A DNA stretch of 64,000 nt from an uncultured Muribaculaceae bacterium (GCA_910587235.1 CAJUKD010000009.1:28932-92931); one strand, 5' to 3'; positions 23,922-32,675 are shown, numbered from the stretch's first letter. Numbers and translations are program-made. The notes: a model not told the origin generated them from the sequence alone.

Positions 23922-25373
23922 GTGCTTTTCAACTCGATAGAATTCCTGCTGTTTCTGCCGGTAGTATTCCTGCTCTACTGGTTCGCGTTCAAGCCATTAC
24001 GGTTGCAGAACCTGTTCGTCATCGCAGCCAGCTACATCTTCTACGGCTGGTGGAACTGGCGCTTTCTGGGACTTATCATCCTGGCAACCACCACATCATT
24101 TATCGGCGGACTGCTGCTCGAACACTTCCGCGGACGGCGGCGTGCGCAGCGATGGGTCTGCGGAGCGAACGTAGCCGTCAGCCTCGGCATCCTCGGCACA
24201 TATAAATACTACAACTTCTTCGCCTCCAACCTCAGCGCAATCTTCGCCTCCATGGGCATAGACCTCGGATGGGTTACGCTCGACCTCGTACTGCCGGTCG
24301 GCATATCGTTCTACACCTTCCAGACTCTGGCCTACACCATCGACGTCTACCGCGGCAAAATCGAGCCAACGCGCGACGCAGCCGCTTTCTATGCCTTCGT
24401 GGCCTTCTTCCCCCAGCTCGTCGCCGGACCCATAGAGCGTGCCGCTAATCTGCTCCCGCAGTTCCTCGCCCCCCGCCGCTTCGACTACGGTCAGGCCGTC
24501 GACGGCATGCGGCAGGCCTTGTGGGGACTCTTCAAGAAAATGGTCGTGGCCGACAACTGCGGCGTATTCGTCGACCACGTATTCTCCAACTACCAGACCG
24601 TCGGCTCCCTAAACCTCTTCATGGGCGCCGTACTCTTCTCATTCCAGATCTACGGCGACTTCTCCGGCTACACCGACATAGCCATAGGCACCGCGCGCCT
24701 CTTCGGCATAGAACTGCGCCGCAACTTCGCCTTCCCCTACTTCTCGCGCTCCATAGCCGAATTCTGGCGCCGCTGGCACATATCGCTGACAGCATGGTTC
24801 CGCGACTACGTCTACATACCCCTGGGCGGCAGCCGCCACGGCACCGCCGTCACAGTCCGCAACACCATCATCGTCTTCCTTGTCAGCGGATTCTGGCACG
24901 GCGCCGACTGGACCTTCATCTGCTGGGGCGCCTTCAATGCCCTGCTCTTCGTGCCCCTGCTGCTGGCCGGCACCTCACGCCGCTACAAAGGCACCACCGT
25001 CGCCGAAGGACGCAGCCTGCCCTCGGCCAAAGAACTGGCGCTGATGTCCGTCACCTTCCTGCTGGTGGTGCTCGGACGCATCCTCTACCGTGCCGAAAGC
25101 ATACCCGCAGCCGCCACCTTCTTCCGCCGCATGGCCACCGAAATAAGCTACACCTACCCACTGCCTGAGATGCGCACCGGACTCTACATAGCCCTGATGC
25201 TGATCGTCGAATGGCGCCACCGCCACGGCCAGCACGGTCTGGCCGTGGCCAGCGGAGGGCGGGGCGGCCTTAGCGGCCACCCCGCCCTCCGCCGGACCCT
25301 GTACATCATCCTCACCATGCTGATAATCCTCGAATCCGGCCAACAGGAAGCATTCATCTACTTCCAGTTTTAG
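23922..25373 (+). CDS. MBOAT-family O-acyltransferase (AlgI-like)
   Basis: The 483-residue polytopic membrane protein begins at GTG with MLFNSIEFLLFLPVVFLLYWF, the standard opening of bacterial MBOAT proteins. The MBOAT core has FSGYTDIAIGTARLFGIELRRNF, then AEFWRRWHISLTAWFRDYVYIPLGG near 286-310, and the catalytic histidine in VSGFWHGADWTFICWG near 324-339. These enzymes move acyl (usually acetyl) groups across the membrane to a polysaccharide or other secreted acceptor, working with an SGNH/DltD-type periplasmic partner. The likely partner is the gene at 26249, now separated by a RAYT element. The acceptor is unknown. Confidence 0.93.
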   Translation: MLFNSIEFLLFLPVVFLLYWFAFKPLRLQNLFVIAASYIFYGWWNWRFLGLIILATTTSFIGGLLLEHFRGRRRAQRWVCGANVAVSLGILGTYKYYNFFASNLSAIFASMGIDLGWVTLDLVLPVGISFYTFQTLAYTIDVYRGKIEPTRDAAAFYAFVAFFPQLVAGPIERAANLLPQFLAPRRFDYGQAVDGMRQALWGLFKKMVVADNCGVFVDHVFSNYQTVGSLNLFMGAVLFSFQIYGDFSGYTDIAIGTARLFGIELRRNFAFPYFSRSIAEFWRRWHISLTAWFRDYVYIPLGGSRHGTAVTVRNTIIVFLVSGFWHGADWTFICWGAFNALLFVPLLLAGTSRRYKGTTVAEGRSLPSAKELALMSVTFLLVVLGRILYRAESIPAAATFFRRMATEISYTYPLPEMRTGLYIALMLIVEWRHRHGQHGLAVASGGRGGLSGHPALRRTLYIILTMLIILESGQQEAFIYFQF

Positions 25374-25386
25374 AGTCTGGAGATCA

Positions 25387-25410
25387 GTAGGGACGTGCCA
25401 CGGCACGTCC
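25387..25410. repeat. GTAGGGACGTGCC palindrome
   Basis: GTAGGGACGTGCC-AC-GGCACGTCC. Sister copies are at 25455-25476 and 31486-31508. Confidence 0.8.
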
Positions 25411-25454
25411 GGTTTAAACTCTAAAGTTTAATGTTTAAAGACGAGAGATTTCAT

Positions 25455-25476
25455 GTAGGGACGTGCCGTGGCACGT
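25455..25476. repeat. GTAGGGACGTGCC palindrome, second copy
   Basis: GTAGGGACGTGCC-GT-GGCACGT, 45 bp after the previous copy, with a GTTTAAACTCTAAAGTTTAATG tract between them. Confidence 0.8.
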
Positions 25477-25487
25477 ATATAGTTTAA

Positions 25488-25604
25488 AGATGAGAGATAC
25501 GAAAGCGAGGGGCGAAGCCACGTCACTTTTTATAGCCCCATCTTTACGCAGTTAGATGGGGGGGGGATGGGGTGACATAAACAAACAACAAGGTCGAAGA
25601 CCTT
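25488..25604. repeat. Left arm of the RAYT inverted repeat
   Basis: It starts AGATGAGAGATACGAAAGCG and ends AAGGTCGAAGACCTT. The poly-G stretch has 9 G residues (25558-25566). Confidence 0.9.
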
Positions 25605-25633
25605 GCACACCATATCAACCAATATAAAGCCCG

Positions 25634-26077
25634 ATGAGCAAAGTAAGCGCCATATATCACATTGTCATCTGCACATACATGCGTCGTATGACCATCCCCG
25701 AGGAACACAAACGGGAGCTGTACGGATACATATATGGCATTCTAAAAAACAACAGATGTATTCTTTACCGAATGAACGGAATTGGCAACCACATTCATCT
25801 CCTTATCAACCTTCATCCATCCATTTCCTTATCAGCCATCGTACAATCCATAAAACAAAGCAGTAGCCGTTGGATGAAAAACAACCCTAATTTTCCCTTA
25901 TTCGAGAGCTGGGGAAAAGAATATTTTGCTTTCTCGGTAGGAAAAGACCACTCTGAAAAAATAATAGAATACATAAAAAATCAGGAAAAGCACCATCAGA
26001 CAGCTGAATGTGAGAATGAATTAAAAACCTTATGCTACGAAGAAGATGTGGAATGGCACGACAATGCTCTGACATAG
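25634..26077 (+). CDS. REP-associated tyrosine transposase (RAYT, Y1 HUH family)
   Basis: The 147-residue protein has the HUH metal-binding motif as HIH at 53-55 (GNHIHLLINLHPS) and a catalytic tyrosine at 113 in IIEYIKNQEKHHQ, the usual Y1_Tnp arrangement with a basic helix. It should cut single-stranded DNA at hairpin-marked sites and stay linked through the tyrosine. There is no TnpB or IscB partner. The full motif set and intact frame suggest it is active. It lies centred between two long inverted arms carrying REP-like hairpins, its most likely substrates. It is clearly AT-richer than the genes on either side. Confidence 0.9.
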   Translation: MSKVSAIYHIVICTYMRRMTIPEEHKRELYGYIYGILKNNRCILYRMNGIGNHIHLLINLHPSISLSAIVQSIKQSSSRWMKNNPNFPLFESWGKEYFAFSVGKDHSEKIIEYIKNQEKHHQTAECENELKTLCYEEDVEWHDNALT

Positions 26078-26093
26078 CACAACATATTTATGT

Positions 26094-26212
26094 AAGGTCT
26101 TTGACCTTGTTGTTTGTTTATGTCACCCCATCCCCCCCCCCCATCTAACTGCGTAAAGATGGGGCTATAAAAAGTGACGGGGCTTCGCCCCTCGCTTTCG
26201 TATCTCTCATCT
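26094..26212. repeat. Right arm of the RAYT inverted repeat
   Basis: Inverted copy of 25488-25604 with 11 C residues in the homopolymer. It is followed directly by CTAAACTTTAAACTCTCAAC filler and the SGNH gene. Confidence 0.9.
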
Positions 26213-26248
26213 CTAAACTTTAAACTCTCAACTCTAAACCCTCAATCG

Positions 26249-27235
26249 ATGAAAAAGCCATCTCCGATAATACGATTCATGCTCCGTACGGCGCTGTTCG
26301 CGCTGATAGTCGGATGCCTTCTGGGCGCAGGCGAATGGGCCGTGCGCCGCTACGTGCCCAACCCCTACCGTACCAAAGCCGAACGCATGGAACACGGACC
26401 CATGCCCCGCTCCATAGTGCTGGGCAACTCCCACAGCTACTACGGCGTGCGCCCCGACATGCTGCCGGCACCTGCGGTATCGCTGGCAAATGTGTCGCAG
26501 CCTCTGGCCTACGATCTCGAACTGCTGCGCCACTACGAAGCCCTCGGACGCCTCGACAGCCTGCGCTTCATCGTGGCACAGGTGTCCTTCACCTCGCTTT
26601 TCGACAAAGACTTCGAGGATACACCGGAATGGTACCGCTGCATAAACTACAAGCTCTACATGGGACTTGACCGCCACCCGGCACTCTCCCGCTACGGATT
26701 CGAACTTGCCCGTCCGAGCGTCTACGGCGCCAAACTCAAAAGCCTCGCAGGCATAGGCGAAGCGGCACTGCTCTGCGACTCCCTCGGCTTCGGGCTGGGC
26801 TACACCCGCGAGCGCCGCGGCGAGGCATGGGCATCTAACGGCGCTGACATAGCCGCATATCACAACGCCGGCGCCGACACCACGCGCGTGGCCGCCAACA
26901 TCGCCGTGCTCGACAGCATCGTGGCCATAGGCCGCCGCCACGGCGCCATGACGCTGCTCTTCACCCAGCCCGAATGGACCACCTACCGCAGCGCCGCCGA
27001 CCCCGCCAAACTCGCCCTGATGCAGCGCAGCATGAAGGACTTCACCGCAACGCACGGAGTGACATGGCTGGACCTGTACGACGATCCCCGCTTCGGCGCC
27101 GACGACTTCTACGACGCCGACCACCTCAACACCGACGGCGCCACCCGCCTTACGCGCCTGCTGGCGGAGCGGATCAGAGCGGAGGAGGCAGCCGCAACTT
27201 CTCCGAAACAACAGCCGCAGGTTCCGACACAATGA
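26249..27235 (+). CDS. SGNH-type membrane-anchored hydrolase-like protein (probable MBOAT partner)
   Basis: This 328-residue protein has one N-terminal membrane helix (about 10-32, LRTALFALIVGCLLGAGEWAV). The periplasmic domain carries block I as SIVLGNSHSYYGV (Ser near 62) and the C-terminal block V as DADHLNTDGA (near 296-305), giving the Asp-x-x-His pair of an SGNH/DltD/AlgX-like fold. Partners of MBOAT proteins finish the transfer of acyl groups onto a polymer in the periplasm. The upstream frame back to 26174 is translated repeat DNA, so the start is put at the ATG before MKKPSPIIRF. The RAYT element now separates it from the MBOAT gene. Confidence 0.8.
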   Translation: MKKPSPIIRFMLRTALFALIVGCLLGAGEWAVRRYVPNPYRTKAERMEHGPMPRSIVLGNSHSYYGVRPDMLPAPAVSLANVSQPLAYDLELLRHYEALGRLDSLRFIVAQVSFTSLFDKDFEDTPEWYRCINYKLYMGLDRHPALSRYGFELARPSVYGAKLKSLAGIGEAALLCDSLGFGLGYTRERRGEAWASNGADIAAYHNAGADTTRVAANIAVLDSIVAIGRRHGAMTLLFTQPEWTTYRSAADPAKLALMQRSMKDFTATHGVTWLDLYDDPRFGADDFYDADHLNTDGATRLTRLLAERIRAEEAAATSPKQQPQVPTQ

Positions 27236-29024
27236 CATAGAGCGCCATGGCGCGAGTCATCAGGATATCGTCGTGATAGCCCTCCTTGGCCGCGAAAGCG
27301 CCTGAAGGCAACTGCTCGTAGGTATCCAGCTCGTCGCATGCCCGCGGGTCGCGCTCGATATAGCTTCCCTCTCGCACAGCCTCGATAAGACCGTCGACAA
27401 GCAAGGCCTTGGTCGAGCGGTTGGTATGGAAACCTATGCGCCATCCCGGACGGCCTGACAGAGAATCGTGGCAGCGGCGCCGGTAGATATTGCCATAGTC
27501 GCGCGCAAGGCGCTCGAGCACGAAAAGATTGGAATCGCCGCCGGCATTCTCGCTCTCAAGGCTGTTGCTTTCCACCACCAGGAGCGCATTGCCGTAGAAA
27601 CGCGCTACCGCCACAGCCTTGCGTGCCAGCAGATCGTGGTCGACATGCCCGCGCCACTGCGCCGCCACTTCAGCAGGACGCGAGGCCGAAGGACGCCGCA
27701 TCACGGCTATCACCGACCAGTCGGACGACTCCGATCGCCCTCCGACATCGACGGCCACCACATACGCCGACCCGGCCTGAGGCTCCTCCCACATCTGCAT
27801 ACATCCCGCCGCCTCGTCGGCCACAAAACGGCGCCCGGCGGCATCGACCTCGCCGCGGACAGCGCTTGCGACGCAAGCCCTACGCATGGACTCCACGCGG
27901 TCGTGGGGAAATACCCCGCGTCCGGTGGTAAGGAAAGCCTCCGTGTCGGTAGCGGGAAACTCGGCGCGCATCTGCGACATGCAGCTGTACTCCGCAGCCT
28001 TGCGGCGATACCAGTAGATCTGGTCGAGGCACAGCCCCTGCTCCCACATCGCCCTTTCCCCGGCGCTCAGCGAGGCGGCAAAAGCCGCGGCATCGGGCGG
28101 GTCGAGGCGGTATATCTCGATTTCGTGCCAGGGCACGAACACGGCATGTTTGTCGCCGCGTCCGTCGCGGCAGCGCAGCCACTCGCTGTGGAAATAATTG
28201 CCGACGCCGTTGGCCGTCGACTCCATGGCTATAAGCGAATACGGCACCAGAGCTATGGCTCCGCAGACGGCACGGATGAACTGCTCGGGCGTACGGCGCA
28301 CCGTAGCATTCCAGAAAGCCGTTTCCGACAGGTGCGCCATCGCGTAGTCGGCACCGCGCACAGCCTCCTGGTTCTCGCTCGACCCTACGGTGACACGGCA
28401 TCCGCGGCCGGCAATCTCGCGTATGTTGACCGAGCGCTCGTAAGGGCGGAAACGCGGAGCCTCGTCGCCCTCCCAGAGTGTTTCGGGATATGATTCGAGC
28501 AAGCGCGAGTACATGCCCCGTATTCCCGAAGCCGTGTCTTTGACATGGGCGCATATCAGCGAGTGCCAGTTGCGGCGGTGGCAGCTCTGAATCCACGCCA
28601 TGTACATCTGTATCAAGGTCGAACCTCCCCACTGGCGCGCCTTGAGCATGATAAGGCGTATGGGACGTCCGGCAAGGCGGTCGGCTTCCATCACGGCGGC
28701 CACCCGGCGCTGAGGCGCGTTGAGCCGCAGGCGCTCCTCCACACCTGTCATCTTGTTCTTGACAGTGGCACAGGTAGCGCACCAATAATCGAAATCGTGG
28801 CGGCAGCGCAGACGGTTCCACGCCACGGCATCGGCACGCACAAGGGCATACTGCGGATCGGCCGTCATGGCCACGGGGACGAAAGCCCGCGGCATACCTT
28901 CGACGGGAGTATCCACCTCGATGCGCTCGCCCGAGGCACCGCGCCCGGTCAGAGGATCGTAGCGGATGTCGCGGCGACTGCGCCGCGCGGCATCCTCAAC
29001 AAGCATTTCAGCAATTGTCATCAT
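27174..29024 (-). CDS. Phage-type terminase large subunit-like protein (orphan)
   Basis: The 616-residue protein has both terminase modules. The ATPase part has a P-loop-like IMLKARQWGGST near 124-135, a region with RGADYAMAHLSETAFW near 223-238 (Walker B with catalytic Glu), and LIAMESTANGVGNYFHSEW. The RuvC-like nuclease part has VVAVDVGGRSESSDWS near 421, LLVVESNSLE near 480, and a late acidic pair in YHDDILMTRAMALY near 586. It should cut and pump DNA into capsids. No portal, capsid or protease gene lies nearby. Its end overlaps the convergent SGNH gene by 62 bp. It begins 3 nt after the stop of the large gene upstream. Confidence 0.85.
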   Translation of the reverse strand: MMTIAEMLVEDAARRSRRDIRYDPLTGRGASGERIEVDTPVEGMPRAFVPVAMTADPQYALVRADAVAWNRLRCRHDFDYWCATCATVKNKMTGVEERLRLNAPQRRVAAVMEADRLAGRPIRLIMLKARQWGGSTLIQMYMAWIQSCHRRNWHSLICAHVKDTASGIRGMYSRLLESYPETLWEGDEAPRFRPYERSVNIREIAGRGCRVTVGSSENQEAVRGADYAMAHLSETAFWNATVRRTPEQFIRAVCGAIALVPYSLIAMESTANGVGNYFHSEWLRCRDGRGDKHAVFVPWHEIEIYRLDPPDAAAFAASLSAGERAMWEQGLCLDQIYWYRRKAAEYSCMSQMRAEFPATDTEAFLTTGRGVFPHDRVESMRRACVASAVRGEVDAAGRRFVADEAAGCMQMWEEPQAGSAYVVAVDVGGRSESSDWSVIAVMRRPSASRPAEVAAQWRGHVDHDLLARKAVAVARFYGNALLVVESNSLESENAGGDSNLFVLERLARDYGNIYRRRCHDSLSGRPGWRIGFHTNRSTKALLVDGLIEAVREGSYIERDPRACDELDTYEQLPSGAFAAKEGYHDDILMTRAMALYVIVSEPAAVVSEKLRLPPPL

Positions 29025-29027
29025 AAA

Positions 29028-31421
29028 TCAGAACTCAAAACGGTAAAAACGAAAATCAGGACTTACGGCAGCATGGAAAGTGACAGTCAGTCGCTCTGTC
29101 GGGCGTGCGCCCGGCCACGGCAGCGACACCCCGCGCGGCAGACGCCCGCTGAAGCCCGTACTGAACATCACCGCCCCGCCGGGATAAGTCACCTCGATAC
29201 CGCCCTGGCACGACGAGCCGCTGAACATCGCACGGAAGAATCGCGGGTAGTAGCATCCGCGCGGCGACACGCAGCCGCAGGAAAACTCCACCTCCGAGGC
29301 GCGCGGAGCTATCTCGTCGGACAGCCGGCAGAGAGAATCGCCGCAAAGAGCAAAGCCGGGGGCACCTGCGACGGAGAATGACGAGGAAAAAGCCCCCGGA
29401 AGCACGCGGGTGAAACAGCTCAGGCCATAGTCGAGTGCAACGGATACGGCTTGTTCCGAAGCGTCGGCGAACAAAGTCAGTTCGCGGCGGACGGACGACC
29501 ATCCCAGGGCGACAGCCTGCGGAAGCGGCGAAGACATAAGCGTCCGCACACGTCCCGAATCGATGCGCACCAGGTCGGGCACTGCGGCGGGAGCGCCAAG
29601 CAAGGCATAGACAGCATCGTCGGCAGAGGCGATGGCGTCGCTGCGCGACAGCGGACGCGGATCGAGAAGTTTGAATGCCGCCCGTCCGCCGGGGCGCAGA
29701 GTCAGCGAGGCAAGACCTCCGTCGCCGCCGACATAGAAACGCCTCGAACCGAACTCCCAGGCCTGATTGGTTCCGGGCGCGGCGGCAATCGCATGGATGC
29801 GCCCGACTCCGGCGCGGAACACGGCGCCTACACCAAGCGGGTTTGCCGCAGAAGCAGCAATCAGGAGGTCGGGATGGCGCCGGGGCGTATTTCTGGCCGT
29901 TCCGGGGTCGAAAGGCGCTGTGGTAAGCGTAGGCGTGAACGGACGTATCGACGGATCGACATAAACGGCACGGCGCCCCGAGGCATCGGGCACAAGGTCG
30001 ACCACCCGGCGATAGGAACGGCCGCCGGCACTGAGCGCCAGAGTCATTCGGCGCGCATGGGGCGAAGGATAGCTGAGCAAGGGTCCCACGCCGAGAGGCG
30101 GAGCACCTATGCCTTCCGACATACGGACAAGCGACTCGCCGTCGTCGAACTCCACCCTGACGGAGGCATGCCATGCGCCCGCCGGGGCATCGGGCGAGGC
30201 ACGCAGCGAAGCAAAGGCTTCAAGCGGATAGCCCTCGAAACGGCGACGCGTGATTCCGCTCCAAAGCACGGTATCGCCGTCGGAGCACACCGAGGCGGCG
30301 GAAAAGCGGTGGGGCGGGAAAAGTTCGGCAAAATCAGGCTCAATCCGACCGCCGCCGTCGGAATGTCCGGGTGTGGCTCCCGAAGTGAATGACATCCCGG
30401 CCTCAGGAGCACGGAAAAAAGCTATACGGCAGCATTGCGACTCGAAACGCCCGACGGCGGCGATCACATTGCTCCGCGAACGCGGGCGCCATCCATCTCC
30501 CAGAGCGGCATAGCGTCCGGGCAAAGTAACAAGCATGAAGTGCGAGGCGCTGCCCTGCCCGCTTATGGTAACCGACGCATCGGATGCGCCGAGGTCGGGA
30601 TGGAACTGCGGCGAAGCCAGAATCTCGACGGCGACGACATCCGCCCAACGGGCATATCCGGCGGCATCGGCAGGAATATCGACTGCCACGCTCCAGCTTT
30701 CGGCGGAAAGCGTATAGGGATCGAGGCGACAGCGGTCGGGCGAGGTGACGGGCACGGCTTCGGTACACTGCGGCCCGGAGGGAGCCATCAGCAGAACGGG
30801 CGCCGAAGAAAAAAGGACATTGCCGCGGCTGTCGAGCAAGCGGTAGGCCACAAGCGCCGGCTGCAGCATGACATCGGCTTCGGCGGCCATGTCGCGCAGG
30901 CGGCTATAGGCCGCGGCAAGGTCGCCGACAACGGCGGCACGGTCGGCGGAAACCAACGCACGACCCGCGGCATAGTCGCCCCGGAGAGCACGCGGACCGA
31001 CATCGGTGCTCAGCACTCCGGCACTGATACCGACAAGCCGCAGAAAGGGAAATTCGGCCGTACGCGCGGGCGTAAGCATGGTTTCGGCCGTACCGTCGAG
31101 AAGACATGCGCCTTCGGCGGTCATTACCGTAGCACGGCTGCTGTCCGGCGCACAATAGGCAGAAAGCGGCGCAGAGGGCATCTGGACTTCAAGCAAACGG
31201 GGCTGTATGTCCTCGGGCGGCGTCAGAGTACCCAAAGCTATGCGTGTGGCCGAAGCCAGCAGCATACGTGGAGCCGCGCCGGCTTCGGCACCGGCGACAG
31301 TACACAGGGGACGCCAGGCGCCGGTAGGATAATGGGCTGCAAAACGCCCCGCGGGGCTGTAGTACTCCGTGCGGCCGTCTTTGCCCTCGGGACGCAGGGA
31401 GTGTAGTTCCGGAAATGACAT
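29028..31421 (-). CDS. Large protein of unknown function paired with the terminase
   Basis: I do not recognise this 797-residue protein. It has no signal peptide and opens MSFPELHSLRPEGKDGRTEYYSPAGRF. It contains many short strands with repeated pieces such as RIHAIAAAPGTNQAWEFGSRRFYVGG and SADDAVYALLGAPAAVPDLVRIDSG, which suggest a beta-propeller or beta-helix region (about 500-680). The C-terminal 120 residues have four cysteines (FSCGCVSPRGCYYP, SSCQGG) and a beta-rich end. It is cotranscribed with the terminase 3 nt later, so a phage structural or head-to-tail protein is the best guess. Very high Ala/Arg/Gly content fits the local GC. Confidence 0.6.
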   Translation of the reverse strand: MSFPELHSLRPEGKDGRTEYYSPAGRFAAHYPTGAWRPLCTVAGAEAGAAPRMLLASATRIALGTLTPPEDIQPRLLEVQMPSAPLSAYCAPDSSRATVMTAEGACLLDGTAETMLTPARTAEFPFLRLVGISAGVLSTDVGPRALRGDYAAGRALVSADRAAVVGDLAAAYSRLRDMAAEADVMLQPALVAYRLLDSRGNVLFSSAPVLLMAPSGPQCTEAVPVTSPDRCRLDPYTLSAESWSVAVDIPADAAGYARWADVVAVEILASPQFHPDLGASDASVTISGQGSASHFMLVTLPGRYAALGDGWRPRSRSNVIAAVGRFESQCCRIAFFRAPEAGMSFTSGATPGHSDGGGRIEPDFAELFPPHRFSAASVCSDGDTVLWSGITRRRFEGYPLEAFASLRASPDAPAGAWHASVRVEFDDGESLVRMSEGIGAPPLGVGPLLSYPSPHARRMTLALSAGGRSYRRVVDLVPDASGRRAVYVDPSIRPFTPTLTTAPFDPGTARNTPRRHPDLLIAASAANPLGVGAVFRAGVGRIHAIAAAPGTNQAWEFGSRRFYVGGDGGLASLTLRPGGRAAFKLLDPRPLSRSDAIASADDAVYALLGAPAAVPDLVRIDSGRVRTLMSSPLPQAVALGWSSVRRELTLFADASEQAVSVALDYGLSCFTRVLPGAFSSSFSVAGAPGFALCGDSLCRLSDEIAPRASEVEFSCGCVSPRGCYYPRFFRAMFSGSSCQGGIEVTYPGGAVMFSTGFSGRLPRGVSLPWPGARPTERLTVTFHAAVSPDFRFYRFEF

Positions 31422-31797
31422 TTGTTTTCAGGGGGGATATGGTTTATGGTTTAAAGTTTAGTGTTGATGGTTTAGAGTTTACCATGTAGGGACGTGCCGT
31501 GGCACGTCTTGAATGTCGCCTGCCGCATCCACATAAATATAAAATCAGGATCGGGCTTTGCCCCTCCCATCTCTAATCTCTCTCATCTCTAAAATCTCTC
31601 CTCTCATATTTCATCCTCAAAATTACTATGACATCGGGGCGATACGACGGCAAAATCGCAAGCCCGCATCGGTTAACATTCTTTCACATGACAAGAAAAC
31701 ACGCATAAAACACTAATATCACGAGCCTTATAAACACCGAACTGTGCGGAACAAGTTTTCAGAAAACAAAACGGTCGCCTATCATTCACAAATTGCC
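31422..31797. other. Intergenic region with repeat words and the panB upstream region
   Basis: About 375 bp without a credible gene. The first half holds GTTTAAAGTTTAGTG-type filler, a GTAGGGACGTGCC palindrome (31486-31508), and CATCTCTAATCTCTCTCATCTC words with a GGGCTTTGCCCCTCCC piece that resembles the RAYT arm. The second half is AT-rich and shows nothing I can name before the panB promoter. Confidence 0.7.
31486..31508. repeat. GTAGGGACGTGCC palindrome, third copy
   Basis: GTAGGGACGTGCC-GT-GGCACGTC, same as 25455-25476. Confidence 0.8.
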
Positions 31798-31805
31798 TAC
31801 CTTTG
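31798..31805 (+). promoter_or_regulatory. -7 element of panB; decides its start
   Basis: TACCTTTG lies 41 nt before the chosen ATG (31846). The upstream in-frame start at 31744 precedes it and cannot be on the transcript. Confidence 0.65.
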
Positions 31806-31845
31806 CGCCGTAATTCAAAAACCGACAACAAACAGATATACAGAT

Positions 31846-32667
31846 ATGTCTACAAACACAACTGACAACCAGCGCAAGGTGACTACTTCGCGCCTGATAG
31901 AAATGAAAAGCCGCGGTGAGAAAATCGCCATGCTGACCGCCTACGACTACTCGATGGCCAAACTTATCGATGAAGCGGGCATCGACGTGATCCTCGTCGG
32001 CGACTCGGCATCGAACGTCATGGCGGGCAATATCACCACCCTGCCCATCACCCTCGACCAGATGATTTACCATGCCAAGAGCGTGGTGAAAGGCGTGAAC
32101 CGTGCCCTGGTGGTCTGCGACATGCCATTCGGCACATATCAGGGCAACTCCAAGGAAGCCCTTGCCTCGGCCATACGCATCATGAAAGAAAGCCACGCTG
32201 AAGCGGTGAAGATGGAGGGCGGTTCGGAAATCCGCGAATCGATAGAACGCATCCTATGCGCCGGCATACCCGTGATGGGACATCTCGGACTTACACCGCA
32301 GTCCATCAACAAATTCGGAACATACGCCGTGCGCGCAAAAGAAGAGGCCGAAGCCGAAAAACTTCTGGCCGACGCACGTATGCTCCAGGAGATAGGCTGT
32401 TTCGCCCTCGTGCTCGAAAAGATACCAGCCGCGCTTGCCACACGCGTGGCTTCGGAGCTGGGCATCCCCGTGATAGGCATAGGCGCCGGCGGTGGTGTCG
32501 ACGGCCAGGTGCTGGTGATGCACGACATGCTCGGCATCAACAAAGGCTTCTCGCCCAAGTTCCTACGCCGCTACGCCGACCTATCGACGGCCATCAATCA
32601 GGCGGTGTCGCACTACATCGACGACGTGAAGACATCCGACTTCCCCAACGCCTCCGAACAATACTGA
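31846..32667 (+). CDS. panB: 3-methyl-2-oxobutanoate hydroxymethyltransferase
   Basis: The 273-residue enzyme makes ketopantoate from 2-oxoisovalerate and 5,10-methylenetetrahydrofolate, the first step of pantothenate synthesis. Visible motifs are KIAMLTAYDYSMAKLIDEAGIDVILVGDSASNV (about 26-58, including metal-binding Asp residues), MPFGTYQ near 98, AVKMEGG near 123 and GIPVMGHLGLTPQ near 144, with IGIGAGGGVDGQVLV near 209-223. The length is normal. panC and panD are not nearby. It has its own promoter and a strong terminator. Confidence 0.98.
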   Translation: MSTNTTDNQRKVTTSRLIEMKSRGEKIAMLTAYDYSMAKLIDEAGIDVILVGDSASNVMAGNITTLPITLDQMIYHAKSVVKGVNRALVVCDMPFGTYQGNSKEALASAIRIMKESHAEAVKMEGGSEIRESIERILCAGIPVMGHLGLTPQSINKFGTYAVRAKEEAEAEKLLADARMLQEIGCFALVLEKIPAALATRVASELGIPVIGIGAGGGVDGQVLVMHDMLGINKGFSPKFLRRYADLSTAINQAVSHYIDDVKTSDFPNASEQY

Positions 32668-32675
32668 ATCTTTTA

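Larger units (their letters stand above)
25488..26212 (+). mobile_element. RAYT element bounded by 117/119-bp inverted repeats
   Basis: The left arm (25488-25604) and the right arm (26094-26212) are reverse complements over their whole length. I count two substitutions, plus a G-tract of 9 on the left and 11 on the right. Each arm holds three small hairpins: GGGGCGAAGCCCC-like, CCCCATC...GATGGGG and AGGTC-GAA-GACCT-like. The single gene inside is a Y1 transposase of the RAYT type. The element lies between an MBOAT gene and its SGNH partner. IS200/IS605 ends normally lack long inverted repeats, while RAYT genes are typically framed by inverted REP sequences, so the RAYT reading fits best. Confidence 0.85.

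Noticed and set aside
25634..26077. IS200/IS605 insertion sequence
   Set aside because: There is no TnpB, and the ends are long inverted repeats instead of the asymmetric subterminal hairpins of IS200. RAYT is the better reading.
26174..26248. N-terminal extension of the SGNH protein
   Set aside because: The extra 25 residues are translated from the CTAAAC filler and RAYT arm end; the membrane anchor starts after the ATG at 26249.
27174..31421. Intact prophage
   Set aside because: Only the terminase and one unknown gene look phage-like; no integrase, portal, capsid, tail or lysis gene is present, and neighbours are core genes.
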